Origin: Candidatus Gastranaerophilales bacterium
Lineage (GTDB): Bacteria; Cyanobacteriota; Vampirovibrionia; Gastranaerophilales; Gastranaerophilaceae
Direction: 5' to 3'
Length of the DNA: 64,000 bases
Assembly: GCA_944325625.1 (NCBI GenBank)
Contig: CALVAP010000001.1
Span: 73,649 to 137,648, forward strand
In this document: one piece after another, positions 36,146-44,813 of the stretch
Position numbering within the stretch: position 1 is the stretch's first letter
Layout: every line of letters starts with the position of its first letter
Made by a program: the position numbers and the translations under genes
The notes under the pieces: model-generated
What the model was told of the DNA's origin: nothing
The model's input: the letters and a program-made list of their open reading frames with translations, nothing else
Database searches by the model: none

Positions 36146-36793
36146 CTATTGTTTCATAATTGGAAAAATGAGGAATTTTCCGTTTTCATCGCGCCACTGA
36201 ATCCAACCGACGCGTATTTCATTTCCAAAGTCCAAAAGTTTTATCATCATCCAATTACCTCGAACGAGAGTAAGTTTAACAAATTTTGGGTAAGTAAATC
36301 CTGAAACCTTTTGGCTTCCTGCCTCAGGAGCAGCCATAAGTCTTTTGTTTATTTCCGGCATGTCAGAGAAAAAATAAACTCCGTTTTTTCTACCCCAGCT
36401 CATATAGAAGCCGAGCCAAGAAACAAAACGGTTTTTAGGTGTGGTTTTTACCCAGCCTGTTTTGCCGTTGGCTTGAGAATAGAAAATTTTGACCCAACCG
36501 TCAATTTCGTCATCAACAGAGCAGTAGGCTATATTTTGCGATGGGATAAAAACTACAAAAAGGTCATTTTCTTTAGTTGTATCATCACTAAGTCCATTTT
36601 GTGTCCATTTAACTGTTTTTAGAATAGTTGAGTTTTCATTTGGTTCAGAATAGATTGTGAATTCGTGAGGCGCATTGAATGCTCCGATTCCTGTATGTTT
36701 AATATTGTCAGAACGGCGAGGAATAACATCCGCCAAACAAGAGCAAACGCTAAAACACAAGAAAGTTATTAATAGTACAAAAAATCTCTTCAT
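36146..36793 (-). CDS. Exported SH3-like domain protein
   Basis: This 215-residue protein has a signal peptide (hydrophobic about 4-20, ending C-S-C-L-A). Two strand-rich segments follow: one with GWVKIFYSQANGKTGWVK (about 95-112), another with GNWMMIKLL..GWIQWRDENG (about 175-205). These resemble bacterial SH3 domains, in which paired G-W-V/I motifs bind peptide or wall material. It lies opposite and converges on the giant gene. A periplasmic binding or wall-related role is inference. Confidence 0.75.
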   Translation of the reverse strand: MKRFFVLLITFLCFSVCSCLADVIPRRSDNIKHTGIGAFNAPHEFTIYSEPNENSTILKTVKWTQNGLSDDTTKENDLFVVFIPSQNIAYCSVDDEIDGWVKIFYSQANGKTGWVKTTPKNRFVSWLGFYMSWGRKNGVYFFSDMPEINKRLMAAPEAGSQKVSGFTYPKFVKLTLVRGNWMMIKLLDFGNEIRVGWIQWRDENGKFLIFPIMKQ

Positions 36794-36819
36794 ATTTTAC
36801 ATTATACCCAATTTTCTTA

Positions 36820-36848
36820 TTGTGGCTATAATTTGTTTGGATTATAAT
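36820..36848 (+). promoter_or_regulatory. Sigma70-type promoter before the TPR gene at 36874
   Basis: TTGTGG (36820-36825), exactly 17 nt, then a perfect TATAAT (36843-36848). A minus-strand TATAAT (complement of 36801-36806) serves the divergent SH3 gene. Confidence 0.65.
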
Positions 36849-36873
36849 TTGAAAATGATACGGAGGAAGAATT

Positions 36874-38292
36874 ATGGCAGGCGATATCGGAAAAACATTG
36901 AACCTTATTCAGTCATTAGAAGAAAATGAGCAGTATGAAAAAGCGATAGAAGAACTGCTAAAACTTCATGAAAAAGTTGGGGACAATCTCGAGATTGTAA
37001 AAAACCTTGCAATGGATTATGAAGTCCTAAAAAAGACAGATGATGCCATATATTGGTGGGAAAAATATAAGTCAATTGATGCAAATGATACGATTTCATA
37101 TTCGCAGTTAGCTGATTTGTATTTTGAAAAAGACAGATACCGTTACTATATGAACAGGGCACACATCAAGGTTATAGAGCAGAAGAACTCGCAGGCAGCA
37201 GACGATTTTAAAAAGGCGATAAGTTGTGCTCAAGAAGATAAAGATGTGTATAATGCAAGATTTATGTTGGCAGTGATGTATGAAGCAATGCAAAAGAATA
37301 CTGATGCAATTCAGGAGTATTTGCGTTTGTTGGAAACAGAAGAAAACCTAAATATTTATAAACGATTGGTAAGTTTATACAAATTAGAATCAGATGAAGA
37401 TGCCATAGGTTTGTTAGAAACTGTGATTGAAAAATTCCCCCAAGAGGAGGAGTTTAAGGAAGAAATAGCAAATCTATATTATAAAACCGGAGATTTGAAA
37501 AATGCGCTCAAATACGCTCAAGATGAATTAACAAAGGCAAAGATTTATCTGGAAGAGCAAAAGAATGATGAAGCATTAGAAATTCTAAAGGCATTAAAGG
37601 TAACCAAAGAAAATGCACCTAAATATCATTCTTTGTGTGCTGAGTATAATTATAACCTTGGGGAATACGATAAGGCGTTAGAAAATTTGAATGAATTAGA
37701 GAAGGTTTCACCCAACTCCCCATTATTGTACCAGATGAGAGCAATGATATATGAAGCAAAGAATGAAGAATATATGTCACATTTATGCTGGGCAAAGTGT
37801 TATGAGCTGAAGGGGCAAATAGAGTTGACCATAGATGAGCTCTTGCTTGCACATCATTCTAATCCTAAGGATGAAAGAGCAATAATGTCTTTAATTAACG
37901 TATATACAAGACAAAATGACAATCATTCTGTAATAGAATTTTGTGAAAAGTTATATAAAATTGATGAGAAAAATACCTTTGCGCTAAAGAAGTTAGCAGA
38001 ATTCTATGCCGGACATGGTGAAAATATGGCAGCCCTTGATTTTTATGAAAAGTTGTATGTATGCGATAAAACTAACATGGCAAACTTAAAACTTTTAGCA
38101 CAAGCTTATGAAAAAGTGCGAGATACGCAAAGTGCCCAAAAAGCTTGGCAAAAGTATCTGGAGCGAGCACCGATTGATGAAGAAACCGAAAAGATAAAAC
38201 TTAAGCTTCAAGCATTAGAAAACTCAGACCTGCAAGCAGAAACCTCAGAAGGTTTTCTTGAAAAAATCTTGGGATTTTTTAGTCGCAGGTAG
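36874..38292 (+). CDS. TPR repeat protein
   Basis: This 472-residue soluble protein is built from about ten helical repeats of TPR type, for example QYEKAIEELLKL, YSQLADLYFEKDRYRYY, NLGEYDKALENLNEL and LAEFYAGHGENMAALDFYEKL. No signal peptide or catalytic motif is seen. GGAGGAAG gives an excellent ribosome site. The last 25 residues are acidic and then aromatic (LGFFSRR). It is probably a scaffold; the partner is unknown. Confidence 0.88.
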   Translation: MAGDIGKTLNLIQSLEENEQYEKAIEELLKLHEKVGDNLEIVKNLAMDYEVLKKTDDAIYWWEKYKSIDANDTISYSQLADLYFEKDRYRYYMNRAHIKVIEQKNSQAADDFKKAISCAQEDKDVYNARFMLAVMYEAMQKNTDAIQEYLRLLETEENLNIYKRLVSLYKLESDEDAIGLLETVIEKFPQEEEFKEEIANLYYKTGDLKNALKYAQDELTKAKIYLEEQKNDEALEILKALKVTKENAPKYHSLCAEYNYNLGEYDKALENLNELEKVSPNSPLLYQMRAMIYEAKNEEYMSHLCWAKCYELKGQIELTIDELLLAHHSNPKDERAIMSLINVYTRQNDNHSVIEFCEKLYKIDEKNTFALKKLAEFYAGHGENMAALDFYEKLYVCDKTNMANLKLLAQAYEKVRDTQSAQKAWQKYLERAPIDEETEKIKLKLQALENSDLQAETSEGFLEKILGFFSRR

Positions 38293-38336
38293 TTTTCAAT
38301 ATTGTGAATGTTTTAAATGTGTGCTAATCTAGGGTT

Positions 38337-38846
38337 ATGATTGAGCTTCTGATTTTGTATATTTTAAACTCGAGAGAAAGAACGGTATACGCACTTAGGC
38401 GAGATATAATTGAGCGTTTTAAAATGATTACCCAACCATCTTTGGGTACAATTCATCCTGCATTAAAAAGATTATTGGCAAAAGATGCGGTAAAGTTTAC
38501 CCAAAAATACAGTGAAGGTGGTAAAAAATCGACATATTATTCTTTGGCGCAGAATGGAAAAAAAGTTTTTAAAGAGTTGTTTTTTGAGGATATGTCGCAG
38601 AATCCGACAATTTTTCACAGTCATTTGAGTGCAAGAATCTTAACTATTTCAATGTTGGATAAAGAATCCAGATCAGAGTTTTTGGATGAACTTTCAAAAA
38701 ATTTGGAACTTCAAAAGTTAGAGACACAAAAATCACTAGATAACCCGTATGTAGAATATGACGAATGGCAAAAGGGAGTAATTTCTGAAACATTGAATGA
38801 AATAAGTTCACTTATGGCTCTTGTCGAAAGGTTAAAGGTTTATTGA
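38337..38846 (+). CDS. PadR family transcriptional regulator
   Basis: This 169-residue protein has the PadR winged helix (about 1-85): L-L-I-L-Y-I-L-x-x-x-x-x-x-T-V-Y-A-L, SLGTIHPALKRLLAKDAVKF and GGKKSTYYSLAQNGKKVF. A C-terminal helical dimerisation part follows. PadR proteins repress transporters or stress genes and bind phenolic or lipophilic ligands. Its stop overlaps the start of the PDZ-radical SAM gene (TGATG), so the pair is translationally coupled. Confidence 0.9.
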   Translation: MIELLILYILNSRERTVYALRRDIIERFKMITQPSLGTIHPALKRLLAKDAVKFTQKYSEGGKKSTYYSLAQNGKKVFKELFFEDMSQNPTIFHSHLSARILTISMLDKESRSEFLDELSKNLELQKLETQKSLDNPYVEYDEWQKGVISETLNEISSLMALVERLKVY

Positions 38847-40138
38847 TGAGCGCAATTGTTGCCAATGTGGAAAAAGGTTCAATAGCAGAAGAACTGGAAA
38901 TTTCTAAAGGTGATGAACTAATTTCTATAGACGGTGTTGTTCCCAAAGATTTGATTGAGTATCGTTATTTGATTATGAGCGAACTAGTAACGCTTTTAAT
39001 AAAAAAAACTGATGGAGAAGAACAAGAGATTGAAATTGAAAAAGATTATGAAGATGATTTGGGGATAATATTTGAGAGTGCTGTTTTTGACCGGATTAAA
39101 CTTTGCGCAAATAATTGCATTTTTTGTTTTGTAAATCAACAGCCCAAAGGAATGAGAGAAACACTTTATATAAAGGATGACGATTATAGGCTTTCGTATC
39201 TACAGGGAACATACATAACGCTGACAAATTTAACGAAAGCAGATAAACAACGTATTAAGAGAGACAGGTTAGGTCCGTTGTATGTTTCTGTTCATACAAC
39301 CAACCCTGAGCTAAGGGAAAAAATGCTTAATAATAAAATGGCAGGCAAAATTATTGATAATTTGCGTTGGTTAAAGTCGATAGATATTCCAATTCATGCG
39401 CAGATAGTGCTTTGTCCTACTTTTAATGATGATGTAGAGTTAGAACGAACTTTGAATGATTTAAAAGAGTTTAAGGATATATTATTATCAGTTGCGGTTG
39501 TTCCTGTTGGGATAACACAATATCGAGAAACTCCGCTTGTATCGGTAGATAGGAAAGTAGCGACAAAAACAATCGAACTTATTGATAAATTCAATAGAGA
39601 AATGAAAAAACAAATAGCTTGTGCATCGGATGAATTTTTCTTAATGGCCCAAAAACCTGTTCCCGAAAGAAAATATTACGGTTCATTCGCTCAATTGGAA
39701 GATGGTGTTGGTGCATTGAGGCTTGTGCTTGATGATTTTGATAAAAGAAAGAAAAAACTTCCTAAAAGACTTAAAACTCCTAAAAAGTTACATCTTGTGA
39801 CAAGCGTTGCAGCAGGTAGTATATTCAAAGATATTATTGCGGAGCTTAATAAAATCAGGAATTTGGAGATTTCCTTAGAGATTATAAAGAGTAATTTTTG
39901 GGGTAAGGATGTAAATGTCACGGGGCTTGTGGTTGGGAAAGATATTATTTCTCAGTTATCGGAAAAAAAGGATGAGATTAGGACAATTATTATACCATCA
40001 ATTATGCTAAAGCCCATGAGTGAGAGTTTTTTGGATGATGTGACGATATCAGATATCCAAAAAGAGTTGGATTGTAAGGTTCTTATAGTTCAGGATATTT
40101 ATTCAACAAAAGACCTTATAAAATATGCGTTAAGATAG
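38846..40138 (+). CDS. PDZ and radical SAM (DUF512) protein
   Basis: This 430-residue protein has an N-terminal PDZ-like domain (about 1-65, EKGSIAEELEISKGDELISIDG), then a radical SAM-type cysteine motif C87-x-x-x-C91-x-x-C94, then a DUF512 C-terminal domain. Such proteins are common in Clostridia and cyanobacteria; the reaction is not known. Activity would use a [4Fe-4S] cluster and S-adenosylmethionine. I chose ATG 38846, overlapping the PadR stop, over the TTG at 38843. Confidence 0.88.
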   Translation: MSAIVANVEKGSIAEELEISKGDELISIDGVVPKDLIEYRYLIMSELVTLLIKKTDGEEQEIEIEKDYEDDLGIIFESAVFDRIKLCANNCIFCFVNQQPKGMRETLYIKDDDYRLSYLQGTYITLTNLTKADKQRIKRDRLGPLYVSVHTTNPELREKMLNNKMAGKIIDNLRWLKSIDIPIHAQIVLCPTFNDDVELERTLNDLKEFKDILLSVAVVPVGITQYRETPLVSVDRKVATKTIELIDKFNREMKKQIACASDEFFLMAQKPVPERKYYGSFAQLEDGVGALRLVLDDFDKRKKKLPKRLKTPKKLHLVTSVAAGSIFKDIIAELNKIRNLEISLEIIKSNFWGKDVNVTGLVVGKDIISQLSEKKDEIRTIIIPSIMLKPMSESFLDDVTISDIQKELDCKVLIVQDIYSTKDLIKYALR

Positions 40139-40139
40139 C

Positions 40140-40538
40140 TTATTCTTCAAGCAAAAATCCTAAAGGAAGAATTTCTTTAATTGTAGTGGTATAAAGTCCG
40201 CCATTTTTAGCTTCAAGAATAATCGCAACTTCGTTTCCTTTTGAGAACTCCCAAATCCACTGGCGGCAAGCTCCACAAGGTGCACACATTTTTTCTTTAG
40301 GTGAAAAAATAGCTATAGCCATGAGGTTTCCTTTTTGCCCGTTAGCTACGGCGCTTGAAAGTGCATTTCTTTCGGCGCAAAGCGTAAGTCCAAAACTCGA
40401 GTTCTCGACATTTACGCCCTTATAGACAGTTCCATCAGAGTAAAGAATTGCAGCCCCGACAGGAAATTTTGAATAGGGTGAATAGGAGTTTTTGCAAGCT
40501 TCTTTTGCAATATTCATTAATTCTTCGTTTGTAACCAT
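40140..40538 (-). CDS. cdd: Cytidine deaminase
   Basis: This 132-residue homotetrameric-type cytidine deaminase has C54-A-E56-R-N-A as zinc ligand and catalytic Glu, plus P-C88-G-A-C91-R-Q-W for the other two zinc Cys. SKFPVGAA and NSSFGLTLCAERNAL are typical. It deaminates (deoxy)cytidine in pyrimidine salvage. It converges on the radical SAM gene with only 1 nt between the stops. Confidence 0.95.
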   Translation of the reverse strand: MVTNEELMNIAKEACKNSYSPYSKFPVGAAILYSDGTVYKGVNVENSSFGLTLCAERNALSSAVANGQKGNLMAIAIFSPKEKMCAPCGACRQWIWEFSKGNEVAIILEAKNGGLYTTTIKEILPLGFLLEE

Positions 40539-40644
40539 AAGCTCATTATTAACTATATTTGTAAATTAAAAATCATGTGATTAATGGATAAAAATTTTTA
40601 TAATGCAGCTATAATTGTATTGAGGTATAAAAATTAGGGAATTT

Positions 40645-41763
40645 ATGAAAATTTTGAACAGATTCTTGGGGGTAATATCTATAATATTTGTACTGGTGCT
40701 AAGTACAACAAGTGTTCTTGCTCAAGAAGGTGAGCAAACAGACAAAGCAAAAAAAACGATAGTAGTTATTTCAGATAGAGTAGAACAGGCAAATGCACAG
40801 TATTTGATATACCCGCAGGTAAGCGAAATGGTTGCTGCAGAGGTTATCAATGAACTCAATAAGGAGGGTGCCGTAACTTCTGTACCATTGTCAACGGTGA
40901 GAGAAAAGCTTCGTTCACAAAACTTGATACGAACTGCAAATAAATTACTTGGAGAATACAGATATACTTATGAACTTAATTACGAGGCACTAAAAAGGAT
41001 TGCAAAGGAATTTAATACAACAAATGTTCTTCTGGTAACAGGGGCGTTGGATACGGTCAGCGATTTTTTGAAGCCAACGTGGTGGAATTTTTTAAATGTT
41101 CCCGGGGAAAACGTTGTGAAAACCGAATACCGACTTTATACGTATATTGTGCTAGTGGATTTGAACACGCAGACCATAACTTGGCAGAACACTTATCATA
41201 AGCAAATAACTTCACCCGAGTTTGCGCTTGCAAACGCAACATATTCACCGGATTATCGTCAACTAACGAAGATTAAGAAAAGCACTATAGCAATAGCAAA
41301 AGATGCGGCATATAGGGTAGAAAGTGTTCTTGTTCCATGGTTTACTGTTGACAAAACTCCGCCTACACTTCATGAAAAAGTGAAATTTAATGTTAATAAA
41401 AAGTATGATGAGTACATTCAAAATATTAATGCTCGAAGAGCCGAAAAAGAACAAATAGAGCAAGCCAAAGAAATGGATGCTGTCTTGAAATCACCCAAAA
41501 AAGAAACTACTGATGTATCAAAAGTTCAATGGACAAAAGAAGCTTCCGAAGCCACAACAAATAAAACAGGTGATATAAAAGAGTCCAAAGAAACAGTTAA
41601 AATCAATAATGTATCAAAAGAAGGCTCTGCTACGAATAATGTAGAAATATATGCTCCGGAAAAACAAATACAAACCAAAGAAATTACTGTAGAACAGGAG
41701 TTGATAGAAGAACCTAAAGATATTCAGGTAAGTCCTTTGAATATTATCATTCCAAAGATGTAG
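40645..41763 (+). CDS. Exported protein of unknown function
   Basis: This 372-residue protein has a signal peptide (cut near S-V-L-A at residue 26). Residues about 35-235 form a mixed domain with IVVISDRVEQANAQYLIYPQVSEMVAAEVINEL, then FNTTNVLLVTGALD and VLVDLNTQTITWQNTYHKQI. This layout (ancient-type alpha/beta with a tail 'vdl.tg.v.w...') is like CsgG/TolB-type periplasmic domains, but homology is not certain. The last 120 residues are Lys/Glu/Thr-rich and disordered. The function is unknown. Confidence 0.75.
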   Translation: MKILNRFLGVISIIFVLVLSTTSVLAQEGEQTDKAKKTIVVISDRVEQANAQYLIYPQVSEMVAAEVINELNKEGAVTSVPLSTVREKLRSQNLIRTANKLLGEYRYTYELNYEALKRIAKEFNTTNVLLVTGALDTVSDFLKPTWWNFLNVPGENVVKTEYRLYTYIVLVDLNTQTITWQNTYHKQITSPEFALANATYSPDYRQLTKIKKSTIAIAKDAAYRVESVLVPWFTVDKTPPTLHEKVKFNVNKKYDEYIQNINARRAEKEQIEQAKEMDAVLKSPKKETTDVSKVQWTKEASEATTNKTGDIKESKETVKINNVSKEGSATNNVEIYAPEKQIQTKEITVEQELIEEPKDIQVSPLNIIIPKM

Positions 41764-41791
41764 ATTTGTGAGATTAAATTTAATTTATAAT

Positions 41792-41819
41792 TTGCATATC
41801 CGTTATATTATTATATAAT
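41792..41819 (+). promoter_or_regulatory. Sigma70-type promoter of murA
   Basis: TTGCAT (41792-41797), a 16-nt spacer and TATAAT (41814-41819). The start would be near 41826, just before the GGAGG ribosome site at 41839-41843. Confidence 0.65.
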
Positions 41820-41848
41820 AATAGAGAAGTTTAACATTGGAGGCAAAA

Positions 41849-43174
41849 TTGTCCCAAATATTGAGAATAAAAGGCGGAACATCACTAAAGGGTGAGGTAG
41901 AAATCGGCGGAGCAAAAAACGCTGTTTTAAAGCTTATGGCTGCTGCACTTTTGCCGAAAGGTGTTTCAAAAATATATAATGTACCAGAACTTACAGACGT
42001 AAATATTATGCTTAATGTGATAGAACAGTTAGGCGTAAAAACGAATTATAATCGAGATGAAAAGTCCGTAACGATAGATGCAACTGATATAACAAGTGTT
42101 ACTGCAAAATATGAACTTGTTAGTAAAATGCGAGCATCGTTTAACGTTCTGGGAGTTTTAGTAGGAAGATGTAGAGAAGCAATAGTTGCGCTACCCGGCG
42201 GTTGTGCAATAGGTGAGCGACGGGTTGATTTTCATATTAAAGGATTAGAGGCGCTTGGAGCCAATATAAAGATAGAAAACGGCTATGTTCATGCAAAAGC
42301 ACCAAAGCTTTGCGGTTCGGATATATACTTGGATATTCCTTCAGTTGGGGCAACAGAAAACTTGATGTTGGCGTCGGTTCTTGCAGAAGGTTCAACGAGA
42401 ATTCAAAATGCAGCGCAAGAGCCTGAAATTATAGATTTAGCAAATTTCTTAAATGCGATAGGTGCAGATATTCAAGGTGCAGGAACGTCAGAAATTGTTA
42501 TAAATGGTGTGAAACAATCAGATCTTCACCCGATAGAATACACAACAATTCCTGACAGAATCGAAGCAGGAACGTATATGGCAGCGATTGTTTGCACAAG
42601 AGGAAAAGGTATAATAAAAAATATTTTTCCGAACCATTTAACGTTTTTTACCTCAAAGCTTACCAGAATGGGAGCAAATGTTAAACTTCTTGACCCTACA
42701 TCATTGGAGGTTAGTTGTCGGCATAGATTAAGTGCGATAAATATAGTAACTCAGCCATATCCGGGCTTTCCAACGGATTTGCAGGCTATTGCAATGGCTA
42801 TGCTTACTAAAGCTGATGGAGTTAGTATTATAACTGAAAGCTTGTATGAAAATAGGTTTATGCAAGTTCCTGAACTAAGAAGAATGGGAGCGGACATTCA
42901 TCAAGAACGAAACCATGCGCTTGTAAGAGGTGTTAAGAAATTGACAGGAGCAAACCTAAAGGCTAGTGATTTAAGAGCAGGCGCATCACTTGTAGTTGCG
43001 GCTCTTATGGCTGAAGGGTATAGCGAGATTGAAAATCTTATGCACATTGACAGGGGTTATGAAAAATTAGAAGAAAAATTGCGTAATCTGGGTGCAAACA
43101 TAGAACGTGTTGAGGTTTCATCGGCTTTATACGAGGCAAATGTAAAAGGAAGTTTTAATGAGTCAGCAATATAA
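41849..43174 (+). CDS. murA: UDP-N-acetylglucosamine 1-carboxyvinyltransferase
   Basis: This 441-residue enzyme carries out the first committed step of peptidoglycan synthesis, transferring enolpyruvate from PEP to UDP-GlcNAc. It has GGAKNAVLKLMAAALL near the start, SKMRASFNVLGVLVGR, the active-site loop PGGC119AIG, DRIEAGT and PGFPTDLQA. C119 corresponds to the phosphoenolpyruvate-binding, fosfomycin-target Cys. The TTG at 41849 is preferred to TTG 41837, because GGAGG lies 5 nt upstream. It overlaps the small repeat protein by 17 nt. Confidence 0.94.
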   Translation: MSQILRIKGGTSLKGEVEIGGAKNAVLKLMAAALLPKGVSKIYNVPELTDVNIMLNVIEQLGVKTNYNRDEKSVTIDATDITSVTAKYELVSKMRASFNVLGVLVGRCREAIVALPGGCAIGERRVDFHIKGLEALGANIKIENGYVHAKAPKLCGSDIYLDIPSVGATENLMLASVLAEGSTRIQNAAQEPEIIDLANFLNAIGADIQGAGTSEIVINGVKQSDLHPIEYTTIPDRIEAGTYMAAIVCTRGKGIIKNIFPNHLTFFTSKLTRMGANVKLLDPTSLEVSCRHRLSAINIVTQPYPGFPTDLQAIAMAMLTKADGVSIITESLYENRFMQVPELRRMGADIHQERNHALVRGVKKLTGANLKASDLRAGASLVVAALMAEGYSEIENLMHIDRGYEKLEEKLRNLGANIERVEVSSALYEANVKGSFNESAI

Positions 43175-43493
43175 AAGGTGGTATGACCACGACCCCGTTT
43201 TGTTAAAAGTTATAGATTTGTTGAAGAATTACCAGGATGAGTTGCATTCACAGGCGATTGTATTTTTGCAAAAGATAGAAGAAAAGGTTTCGCGAGAGAC
43301 GATAGATAAGTTTTATGACTTGGTGAAGCCGGTTAATGGAAATCGTTGGTATGACAAGGATCCAATTATATCAAAGACTGTGGAATTATTAAGAGTAGTC
43401 CCTCCGGAAATCCAAAAATCTGCGGCAGAAAGTTTTATCCAAACCCTTAAAGAAGCAGGTATTGATATAGAAGGAGAGCAGCAGGAGCAATAG
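43158..43493 (+). CDS. Small protein with an internal tandem duplication
   Basis: This 111-residue protein has two similar units: residues 7-38 and 63-94, offset 56, each with R-W-Y-D-x-D-P-x-x-x-K-x-x-x-L-L-x-x-x-x-x-E-x-x-x-x-A-x-x-F-x-Q. It is hydrophilic and helical, with no signal peptide. It starts inside the 3' end of murA, behind AAAGGAAG. The function is unknown; coupling to murA hints at cell-wall related work, but that is inference. Confidence 0.82.
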   Translation: MSQQYKRWYDHDPVLLKVIDLLKNYQDELHSQAIVFLQKIEEKVSRETIDKFYDLVKPVNGNRWYDKDPIISKTVELLRVVPPEIQKSAAESFIQTLKEAGIDIEGEQQEQ

Positions 43494-43547
43494 GCTGAAG
43501 CTTTTAAGCGTTTGGAGTCCATTTTATAGGAAGTAGGTCTTTTGGGG

Positions 43548-43576
43548 GTGACAAACTCTCTTATGTATGGTATAAT
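43548..43576 (+). promoter_or_regulatory. Strong sigma70-type promoter of the 43.6-kb RNA
   Basis: GTGACA (43548-43553), exactly 17 nt, then a perfect TATAAT (43571-43576). Start expected near 43582-43584. It drives the structured RNA region and perhaps the following small membrane gene. Confidence 0.75.
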
Positions 43577-43582
43577 TACTCT

Positions 43583-43790
43583 GTAATTGTGAAATTAGAT
43601 AAAAGAAATTTATGTTTTCGTTATTAAAATCAAACTTTACTTGACGTGAGTGCTTTTTTCCGAGAGGTTCGGCTCTTGGCATGTAGTGTACTTAGACGTA
43701 TATGCGTGCAATATTAAACAGGGGTGTTTTCTCTCATGATAGATTTATTGAGTATGTTATGTCACGACAAATTCAAATAAATCTTTTGTT
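43583..43790 (+). ncRNA. Structured RNA candidate, 6S-like (or leader of the next gene)
   Basis: The stretch of about 200 nt after a strong promoter contains no ORF but folds well by eye. The ends pair (43601-43606 and 43609-43613 with 43782-43787 and 43777-43781). An inner stem 43641-43649 pairs with 43762-43770 (8 of 9). A 7-bp hairpin lies at 43660-43679 with a 6-nt loop. A further stem-loop lies at about 43679-43710. A single rod closed by end-to-end pairing, about 190-200 nt in length, is like 6S RNA, but I see no primary-sequence signature. It ends 23 nt before ATG 43813, so a leader RNA or riboswitch is the alternative. Confidence 0.5.
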
Positions 43791-43812
43791 GGTACTTAGT
43801 TAAGAGGTATTT

Positions 43813-44085
43813 ATGCGATTTAAAAACAGAGCTTTTGCTCTAATATGGATTGTATTGTCTGCGATACTTTGTTGCGGGCTGTTTTCGCAGTACGAAAAAA
43901 ATGTATCAGAAACAGCTGTTTCTGTCCCTGCGGTCGTTCAAGTTAGTCCGATAGACAAGGTAAAACTTTCGATATTTTTGATGTTTGTTGCCATGCTTTC
44001 ACTTTCGATGGGAGTATTTTTCTTTGCTTACAGTGATGAGCTGGAAACATATATTGGAAATTATAAGCGCACAAAGGAAATCTAA
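43813..44085 (+). CDS. Small two-pass membrane protein
   Basis: This 90-residue protein has two hydrophobic segments (about 7-26 and 52-73) separated by a hydrophilic, probably periplasmic loop. A short basic tail (YKRTKEI) follows. AAGAGG precedes the ATG. No known domain is seen. Its stop overlaps the stop of bioC on the other strand by 4 nt. Confidence 0.7.
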   Translation: MRFKNRAFALIWIVLSAILCCGLFSQYEKNVSETAVSVPAVVQVSPIDKVKLSIFLMFVAMLSLSMGVFFFAYSDELETYIGNYKRTKEI

Positions 44086-44813
44086 GGCTTTTCGAGTACA
44101 AAATAAGCGGGGTGATAGGTTAGAGGCAGACCGTTTTTGTTGCGTAATTGTTCGTAAAGGTTTTTTGCTTCTACAAATTTTGTTTTTGTCAAGTTTGTTG
44201 TACTTACGGCGTTTGCGCCTGTTGCCTTTATGTGAGATAAAAGGTCTTTTAGGGTCTCAAAGTATATTGTTATGGTTTCTTGTTTACTGGATTTAATATC
44301 GAAAAAATTCTTTGCGCAGTCGAGTATTTCATCGCTGGTTTTGTAGTTTAATGATATTCCAAAAGTTTGGGTTATTTCTTTATAGTTATCTGTAATAAAA
44401 GTAGAGAATATGAGTTTTCCTTTCGGGTTTAGCGCTTGAGCAGACTTTTGAAAAAATGTTTTTAGGTTATCGAACCACTGTATGGCATTTGCAGAGACTA
44501 TTAAATCGAGATTGTGCGGAAATTCAATTTCTTCCGCATCCCCAATTATAAATTCATATGGTAGGTTTTGGGGTTTAATATTTAGTGTTATATTTTCGCA
44601 CAGGTCGTTGATAAAAAGCTTTTGGGCATTCAAATAGTCGAGTTTTTTTGTCAAAAGCCCTGTTCCGGCACCAATTTCTAGAATATTACCGTAATTGATG
44701 TAGGGTATAAGTTTTGTTAGTTCTTCAACAGTTTTCTTTTGTACTGATGCGTTGTCATTGTACGTGGAAAAATTTGCGCTAAATCTTGATTTAATGAGTG
44801 TTTTATCATTCAT
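44082..44813 (-). CDS. bioC: Malonyl-ACP O-methyltransferase BioC
   Basis: This 243-residue SAM-dependent methyltransferase has the N-terminal K-S-R-F-S-A-N-F-x-T-Y-x-x-x-A-x-V-Q-K signature of BioC, the SAM motif I-L-E-I-G-A-G-T-G-L-L-T, and NALDLIVSANAIQWF-type motif IV. It methylates malonyl-ACP (or -CoA) to start pimelate synthesis for biotin. It lies after bioG with a 4-nt overlap (ATGA), a known pairing. Other bio genes are not in the window. Confidence 0.92.
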   Translation of the reverse strand: MNDKTLIKSRFSANFSTYNDNASVQKKTVEELTKLIPYINYGNILEIGAGTGLLTKKLDYLNAQKLFINDLCENITLNIKPQNLPYEFIIGDAEEIEFPHNLDLIVSANAIQWFDNLKTFFQKSAQALNPKGKLIFSTFITDNYKEITQTFGISLNYKTSDEILDCAKNFFDIKSSKQETITIYFETLKDLLSHIKATGANAVSTTNLTKTKFVEAKNLYEQLRNKNGLPLTYHPAYFVLEKP

